From contig JAIXPH010000036.1 of assembly GCA_027486345.1 (NCBI GenBank), forward strand, positions 1 through 64,000: 64,000 nucleotides of DNA, written 5' to 3'. The notes under the pieces were generated by a model. It saw only the letters and a program-made list of their open reading frames with translations. It was not told the origin of the DNA and did not search any database. Origin of the DNA: Paracoccaceae bacterium (lineage in GTDB: Bacteria; Pseudomonadota; Alphaproteobacteria; Rhodobacterales; Rhodobacteraceae). Positions 59,562-64,000 of this stretch are shown here, in pieces (the stretch's first letter is position 1; every line of letters begins with the position of its first letter). The position numbers were made by a program, and so were the translations under genes.

Positions 59562-59579
59562 GGGCGGGTCGCCCCGCCC
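59562..59579 (-). terminator. Small GC hairpin between the 28-residue peptide gene and rutR
   Basis: GGGCGGG-TCGC-CCCGCCC, 7-bp arms. There is no T tract on the transcribed side, so it may only attenuate read-through into rutR. Confidence 0.4.
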
Positions 59580-59590
59580 AGATACCCGTA

Positions 59591-59677
59591 TTATTCGATG
59601 ATCAGCATCATCCCGATCGGCACTGCGGTCAGCATGGCGGTGATGATGGCCAGCGAAGCGGTCAAACCCTTGAACAT
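59591..59677 (-). CDS. 28-residue single-TM peptide
   Basis: The peptide is 'MFKGLTASLAIITAM...IGMMLIIE', almost wholly hydrophobic with a short charged head and a final Glu, so it should span the membrane once. CAGGGAGACGCAG gives a good ribosome binding site. It lies 141 bases after preA on the same strand. Tiny peptides of this shape are often membrane-protein partners; a link to DedA or to the transport of pyrimidines is only a guess. Confidence 0.55.
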   Translation of the reverse strand: MFKGLTASLAIITAMLTAVPIGMMLIIE

Positions 59678-59818
59678 CTGCGTCTCCCTGTCTCTGTGCG
59701 CTGCGCCGTGATGTAGGTGCGCCGCGCCGGGATGTAAGGCCGACCCGGCCTTTTCTGCGAAAAATCAGGCGACCATCCGGACAGTGCGTGACGGTTCGCA
59801 GAAAAGCCGTGGCACAGG

Positions 59819-61117
59819 TCACTCCGCCGCTTGTGACATCGGATTGTTCGGATGGGTCTGCCAATTGGCATAGGGTGCCACCGGCCGCCCCGTGCGTTCA
59901 TCCATCGCGCCCAAGGGCAGCGTCTTCATGGTGATGCAATTGTCCACCGGGCAGACGTTGACACACAGGTTGCAGGCCACGCATTCGTCATCCTTGACCG
60001 TGAAGGTGCGGTCTTCGGACATGGCGATGGCTTGGTGGCTGGTATCCTCGCAGGCGGCATAGCAGCGCCCGCATTTGATGCAATCGTCCTGATTGATCAC
60101 CGCCTTGGTGACATAGTTCAGGTTCAGATCCTGCCATTCGACGAAATTCGGCACGGCGCGGCCGGTCAGGTCCTTCAGCGCCATATTCTTTTCATCAAGG
60201 TATTGCGACAGGCCCGAGATCATCTCTTGCACGATCTTGAAGCCATAGGTCATCGCCGCCGTGCAGACCTGCACGTTGCCCGCCCCCATGGCAAGGAACT
60301 CTGCCGCGTCGCGCCATGTGGTGACGCCGCCGATGCCGGAAATCGGCAGGCCGCGCGTTTCGGCATGGCGGGCAATCTCGCCCACCATGTTCAGCGCGAT
60401 GGGCTTCACCGCTGGCCCGCAATACCCGCCATGCGAGCCTTGGCCGTCGATCATCGGGAAGGGCGAGAAGTGGTCGAGGTCCACGTTCGTCACCGACTTG
60501 ATCGTGTTGATCAGGCTGACCGCATCCGCCCCGCCGCGTTTCGCCGCCATCGCGGGCGGCAGGATCGAGGTGACGTTGGGCGTCAGCTTCACGATGCAGG
60601 GCATCTTGGAGTAATGCTTGACCCAAGCCGTGACCATTTCGATGTATTCCGGCACCTGCCCCACGGCAGAGCCCATGCCGCGTTCGGCCATGCCATGCGG
60701 GCAGCCGAAGTTCAGCTCCACCCCGTCTGCGCCTGTGTCTTCGATGCGGTGCAGGATGTCCTTCCACGATTCCTCATCGCAGGGGACCATCAGGCTGATG
60801 ATCATCGCGCGGTCGGGGTAGTCCTTTTTCACGCGCCGGATTTCGTCAAGGTTCACCTGCAAGGGGCGGTCGGTGATCAGTTCGATGTTGTTCAGGCCCA
60901 ACAGCCGCCGATCCGCGCCCCAGATCGCGCCGTAGCGGGGGCCAGAGACGTTGACGATGGGCGGCCCTTCGGAGCCGAGGGTTTTCCACACCACCCCGCC
61001 CCAGCCCGCGTCAAAGGCGCGGCGGACGTTGTATTCCTTGTCCGTCGGCGGGGCAGAGGCCAGCCAGAACGGGTTGGGCGACTTGATGCCGATGAAGTTT
61101 GAGGACAGGTCAGCCAT
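59819..61117 (-). CDS. preA: NAD-dependent dihydropyrimidine dehydrogenase subunit PreA
   Basis: Catalytic subunit that reduces uracil/thymine. The protein has 432 residues. An FMN barrel includes 'NPFWLASAPPTDKEYNVRRA', 'VELNFGCPHGMAERGMGSA' with the active-site cysteine, and 'PISGIGGVTTWRDAAEFL'. A C-terminal 2x[4Fe-4S] ferredoxin module has 'CIKCGRCYAACEDTSH' and 'CVACNLCVNVCPVDNC'. The ATG at 61117 is preferred to 61129. Acts with PreT; dedA lies between the two genes. Confidence 0.96.
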   Translation of the reverse strand: MADLSSNFIGIKSPNPFWLASAPPTDKEYNVRRAFDAGWGGVVWKTLGSEGPPIVNVSGPRYGAIWGADRRLLGLNNIELITDRPLQVNLDEIRRVKKDYPDRAMIISLMVPCDEESWKDILHRIEDTGADGVELNFGCPHGMAERGMGSAVGQVPEYIEMVTAWVKHYSKMPCIVKLTPNVTSILPPAMAAKRGGADAVSLINTIKSVTNVDLDHFSPFPMIDGQGSHGGYCGPAVKPIALNMVGEIARHAETRGLPISGIGGVTTWRDAAEFLAMGAGNVQVCTAAMTYGFKIVQEMISGLSQYLDEKNMALKDLTGRAVPNFVEWQDLNLNYVTKAVINQDDCIKCGRCYAACEDTSHQAIAMSEDRTFTVKDDECVACNLCVNVCPVDNCITMKTLPLGAMDERTGRPVAPYANWQTHPNNPMSQAAE

Positions 61118-61192
61118 GACAGACTCCATGTTGGATCGCGGGATGGGGCTGCACTGGCCCTCCCGTCGTTATCTTGGTGATGTGGGAAAGGA

Positions 61193-61729
61193 TCAGAGAC
61201 CCAGCGCGTTCCAGCCCCAGCCGACGGCAAGGCCCGACACCTCGCCCAGTTTGGGGATGGCCCATGCCCAGGCCAGCGCGGCGACGGTGTTCACCGCCAT
61301 GAAGGTGGGAAAGCCCATCTTCATCATGCCCGCGAACAGAAAGATCACCGGGCGCAGCGGCCCGACGAAATGGCCAAGGAACACCGCCCCCACACCCCAT
61401 TTGCGGAACGACGCCCCGGCCCGGTCCACCAGCTCCGGGTGATCCTTCAGCGGCCACATCTTCAGGATGCGCTCGCCGTAGCGCCAGCCCAGCCACCAAC
61501 TGAGGGTGGAGCCGATCATGGCCCCGAGCGCGGCCCCCGCCCAAAGCGGCAGGAAGGGAATCGCACCCGTTGCCACCAAGGCCCCGACACCCACGAGGAT
61601 CGCGGTCGAGGGCACGGCCAGGGACAGGAAGGCGGTGGTTTCCGCCGCCGCAAAGACCAGAGCCAGCCAGAAGGACCAGTCCTGATGCCGCTCGATGAAG
61701 GCGAGCGTCGCCTCGGTCGAAAACTCCAT
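61193..61729 (-). CDS. DedA-family membrane protein
   Basis: The protein has 178 residues with helices and the DedA motifs 'GAMIGSTLSWWLGWRYGERIL' and 'FLGHFVGPLRPVIFLFAGMM' (the F..R.xxP arginine-proline segment). DedA proteins act in membrane homeostasis as lipid flippases or half-transporters. The GAGGGATC ribosome binding site is strong. Its placement between preT and preA is unusual and suggests a role linked to pyrimidine uptake or membrane energetics, but this is inference. Confidence 0.88.
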   Translation of the reverse strand: MEFSTEATLAFIERHQDWSFWLALVFAAAETTAFLSLAVPSTAILVGVGALVATGAIPFLPLWAGAALGAMIGSTLSWWLGWRYGERILKMWPLKDHPELVDRAGASFRKWGVGAVFLGHFVGPLRPVIFLFAGMMKMGFPTFMAVNTVAALAWAWAIPKLGEVSGLAVGWGWNALGL

Positions 61730-61798
61730 GATCCCTCACTCTTGACCGGGTGGGACATGGGGCTTCGCCTCGCCCGGTTAAAGGGGGGCGGTGCGGTT

Positions 61799-63139
61799 TC
61801 ATGCGCGTGCGGACAGTTGGGCGTGGATATCCTCGGCGGCATCGCGGCCTTGGGCCACGGCGGTGACGGTCAGGTCATCGCCGCCCATGGCGCAGTCGCC
61901 GCCCGCCCACACCCCGGCCAAGGTGGTGCGACCCGCCGCATCGGTGGCGATCTTGCCGCCGTCGATCCTCAGACCCTCCGGCGCGCCGGTCAGGCTTTGC
62001 CCGATGGCCTTGAACACCTGATCGGCCTTCAGGCGGAAGGTCTGTGCGGTCAGTTTCAACCCTTCGGCGGTGTCCTCGGTATAGGCGAACTCCACCTCTG
62101 ACACTGCGCCGTCGCCATGCACCGCCACAGGGGCGGCGTTGCAGATGATCCGCATCCCGGCGCTGGTGGCATGTTCTTGTTCATAGCCCGAGGCACTCAT
62201 CTTCTCCTGCCCACGGCGATAGACGATGGTGACGTTCTCGGCGCCCAGTAGTTTCGACTGCACCGCCGCATCCACCGCCGTCATGCCGCCGCCGATCACC
62301 ACAACATCGCGCCCGATGGGCAGGGTGGTCTTGTCGGCGGTCTGGCGCAGGGTGGCGATGAAATCGACGGCGTCCTGGACATTGGCCTTGTCTTCGCCGC
62401 CCGCGCGCAGGGCGTTGACACCGGCCAAACCCATGCCAAGGAAAACCGCGTCATAGTCCTTTTGCAGATCGGCCAGATGCACATCGCGGCCAAGCGCCTT
62501 GCCGTGGTGCAGGGTGATCCCGCCGATTTGCATCAGCCACGCCACCTCGGCCTGCGCGAAGTCGTTGGTGGATTTGTAGCTGGCGATGCCATATTCGTTC
62601 AGACCGCCCGCCTTGGGACGCGCGTCGAAGATCACCACGTCATGGCCCTTCATCGCCAAGCGATGCGCGCAGGCAAGCCCCGCAGGCCCTGCCCCCACCA
62701 CCGCCACCTTGCGCCCCGTCGCCGCCGCGCGGGTGAAGGGATGCACCCCCTTGGCCATCAGCGTGTCGGTGGCAAAGCGTTGCAAGCGCCCGATCTCCAC
62801 CGGTTTGCCCTCGGCGGTTTCGCGCACGCAGGCCTCTTCGCACAGGGTCTCGGTCGGGCAGACGCGGGCGCACATTCCGCCAAGGATGTTCTGGCTCAGG
62901 ATGGTTTTCGCCGCCGCATCGGGCGTGCCGGTGGCGATCTGGCGGATGAAGAGCGGGATGTCGATGCTGGTCGGGCAGGCTGTCATGCAGGGCGCGTCAT
63001 GGCAGAAGTAGCAGCGGTCGGCGGCCACCCGCGCCTCGTGCCGGTCAAAGGGCGCTTCGTGATCGGCGAAATTCTCGGCGATGGCCGCGGGTGCTAGGCG
63101 ACCGGCAACGATGCCGGGGGTCAGCGGGCTGTTGGACAA
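61799..63139 (-). CDS. preT: Dihydropyrimidine dehydrogenase subunit PreT
   Basis: Electron-input subunit of PreTA. The protein has 446 residues. N-terminal Fe-S cysteines ('CYFCHDAPCMTACPTSIDIP', 'GGMCARVCPTETLCEEAC') precede FAD-binding 'VAVVGAGPAGLACAHRLA' and NAD-binding 'VVVIGGGMTAVDAAVQSKLL', closing with 'VWAGGDCAMGG'. The start is TTG at 63139 with a GGGAG ribosome binding site; no ATG fits. First gene of the preT-dedA-preA operon. Confidence 0.95.
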   Translation of the reverse strand: MSNSPLTPGIVAGRLAPAAIAENFADHEAPFDRHEARVAADRCYFCHDAPCMTACPTSIDIPLFIRQIATGTPDAAAKTILSQNILGGMCARVCPTETLCEEACVRETAEGKPVEIGRLQRFATDTLMAKGVHPFTRAAATGRKVAVVGAGPAGLACAHRLAMKGHDVVIFDARPKAGGLNEYGIASYKSTNDFAQAEVAWLMQIGGITLHHGKALGRDVHLADLQKDYDAVFLGMGLAGVNALRAGGEDKANVQDAVDFIATLRQTADKTTLPIGRDVVVIGGGMTAVDAAVQSKLLGAENVTIVYRRGQEKMSASGYEQEHATSAGMRIICNAAPVAVHGDGAVSEVEFAYTEDTAEGLKLTAQTFRLKADQVFKAIGQSLTGAPEGLRIDGGKIATDAAGRTTLAGVWAGGDCAMGGDDLTVTAVAQGRDAAEDIHAQLSARA

Positions 63140-63466
63140 GGCGGAACTCCCTGTGATGTTGTGTTCTTTTGTCAAAGGCTGGCACAGGTCAGAAATTTTA
63201 TCAAAAGGTAAAATATCGTCCGCCGCAGGTTTTTCGCGGCTTTTGCGTCCAACACGCTTTGGATGCCCGCAAAAGCGGCAAACATCGGCGCTTTTCACCT
63301 CGGACGGGCTGGCGTATAAGGCCACGATCCTTGCTTCCGCCGGGTCCCTCCCGGGACGGCTGCGGGAGGGCAAGGCAATGATAGCACGCGCAGGCACCCT
63401 GCCCTGCGGCACAACAGGCGTAATTCGGGTGGCCCGCGGTTCGGGCAAGGCCCCAAAGAGGATGGC
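63140..63466. promoter_or_regulatory. Divergent preT/accB control region with a structured accB leader
   Basis: No gene fits here. Near preT an ATTTTA-N8-TAAAAT repeat (63195-63214) stands out in an AT-rich patch. Toward accB a TATAAG (-10-like, about 63315) is followed by a nested hairpin: CCTTGC (63329-63334) with GCAAGG (63370-63375) enclosing GTCCC-TCCC-GGGAC (63344-63357). This could be an accBC leader control element. No RutR-type box was found. Confidence 0.45.
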
Positions 63467-63961
63467 ATGAGCAAAAACACTTCCGAAGCGGACGTCGCCT
63501 TCATCCAGGCGCTGGCGGAACTCCTGAACCAGAACGAGCTGACCGAACTGTCGGTGAAGCGCGAATATGGCGAGGATGACAGTCTGGAAGTCCGCGTGGT
63601 CAAACAGCAAAACGTCGTGACCGTCACCGCCGCAGCGCCCGCCGCCGCCCCCGTGGCCTATGCCGCGGCCCCCGTGGCCGCCGCAGCACCCGCCGCCCCC
63701 GCCGCACCGGAAGACCCGGCGCAGCATCCCGGCGCTGTGACCTCGCCCATGGTGGGCACCTGCTATCTGGCGGCCGAACCGGGTGCCACTCCCTTCATCA
63801 CCGTGGGGGCCACCGTGTCCGAAGGCCAGACCGTGCTGATCATCGAAGCGATGAAGACGATGAACCACATCCCCGCGCCGAAATCCGGCACGGTGAAGCG
63901 CATCCTCGTCGAGGATGGGTCGCCCGTCGAATACGGCGCGCCGCTGTTGATCATCGAATGA
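63467..63961 (+). CDS. accB: Acetyl-CoA carboxylase biotin carboxyl carrier protein
   Basis: The protein has 164 residues and carries biotin for malonyl-CoA synthesis. An N-terminal domain and a long Ala/Pro-rich linker (~55-85) lead to the biotinyl domain with Lys130 in 'IIEAMKTMNHI'. AGAGGATGGC precedes the ATG. accC follows directly. Confidence 0.97.
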   Translation: MSKNTSEADVAFIQALAELLNQNELTELSVKREYGEDDSLEVRVVKQQNVVTVTAAAPAAAPVAYAAAPVAAAAPAAPAAPEDPAQHPGAVTSPMVGTCYLAAEPGATPFITVGATVSEGQTVLIIEAMKTMNHIPAPKSGTVKRILVEDGSPVEYGAPLLIIE

Positions 63962-63972
63962 TGGGTGCCCCC

Positions 63973-64000
63973 ATGTTCGACAAGATTCTGATCGCCAACC
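63973..64000 (+). CDS. accC: Biotin carboxylase AccC, first codons only
   Basis: The visible codons read MFDKILIAN, the canonical AccC opening; the rest lies beyond the window. An in-frame ATG at 63961 overlapping the accB stop is a possible earlier start. Confidence 0.9.

Noticed and set aside
59678-59818. Weak direct repeat around GATGTAGG/GATGTAAGG upstream of the 28-residue peptide gene
   Set aside because: It is short and imperfect, with no clear regulatory pattern.

Overview
The window is a high-GC alphaproteobacterial chromosome segment, almost certainly from a Rhodobacteraceae (Rhodobacter/Tabrizicola/Gemmobacter-like) organism. The main pointers are an IscR with only one cysteine (a Rhodobacteraceae trait), an isc-suf operon of the Rhodobacter type, a SqrR/BigR-type persulfide regulator, a GapR-like protein, an ScfR-type regulator and a eukaryote-like NADP-isocitrate dehydrogenase. 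No rRNA, CRISPR array, phage genes or transposase are visible. Two tRNAs are present, Arg(CCG) and Thr(TGT), both with an encoded CCA.

Layout. 0-2 kb: end of a TehA-like membrane protein, rpe, a small membrane protein and tRNA-Arg. 2.2-11.4 kb: one long minus-strand Fe-S assembly operon, read right to left as iscR, IscS-like desulfurase, sufB, ybjQ-like, methyltransferase-like, membrane protein, sufC, sufD, two Yip1-like membrane proteins and sufS. 11.6-13.7 kb: alpha/beta hydrolase, small protein, HD phosphohydrolase and a membrane protein. 13.9-22 kb: icd, a 1.4-kb zone of very small minus-strand genes, two tandem YitT-like genes, typA, a lytic transglycosylase, ssb, and sufT plus an A-type Fe-S carrier lying about 10 kb from the rest of the SUF genes. 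22-28.7 kb: histidine utilisation (hutC-hutF divergent from hutI-hutH-hutU). 28.9-36.8 kb: PHP phosphoesterase, SqrR/BigR-like regulator, SDR-glycosyltransferase-FkbM operon, tRNA-Thr, FbpB-like permease and GapR-like protein. 37-46.9 kb: a degenerate FadJ-like protein, a DksA-like protein, a YeeE/YedE thiosulfate-uptake pair with a sulfurtransferase/phosphatase-like protein, a FliM/FliN-like orphan, and a sensor-kinase/response-regulator/ScfR block. 47-63.1 kb: an NMT1/THI5-type ABC transporter and reductive pyrimidine catabolism genes (hydA, amidase, preA, preT) with two RutR-like TetR regulators. 63.5 kb to the right edge: accB and the first bases of accC.

How the genes work together. PreT/PreA, HydA and the M20-type amidase are the three steps that turn uracil/thymine into beta-alanine or its methyl analogue. 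Two RutR-type palindromes sit in the divergent promoter between the amidase operon and the first TetR gene, and the adjacent ABC transporter is a plausible importer for the same substrates. The Hut genes form the deiminase branch (HutF), which needs an N-formylglutamate deformylase that is not in this window. A symporter-domain histidine kinase, a two-TM partner, a stand-alone receiver and ScfR together look like a short-chain fatty acid sensing module. Many operons use 1- to 4-base stop/start overlaps, several with GTG or TTG starts.

The items most worth follow-up are a low-GC secreted protein inserted seamlessly in the pyrimidine operon, the FadJ-like protein that has lost expected catalytic motifs, the cluster of very small genes at 15.3-16.3 kb, and the kinase/two-TM-protein/receiver/ScfR block. 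All assignments come from reading the sequence and translations; no database search was run.
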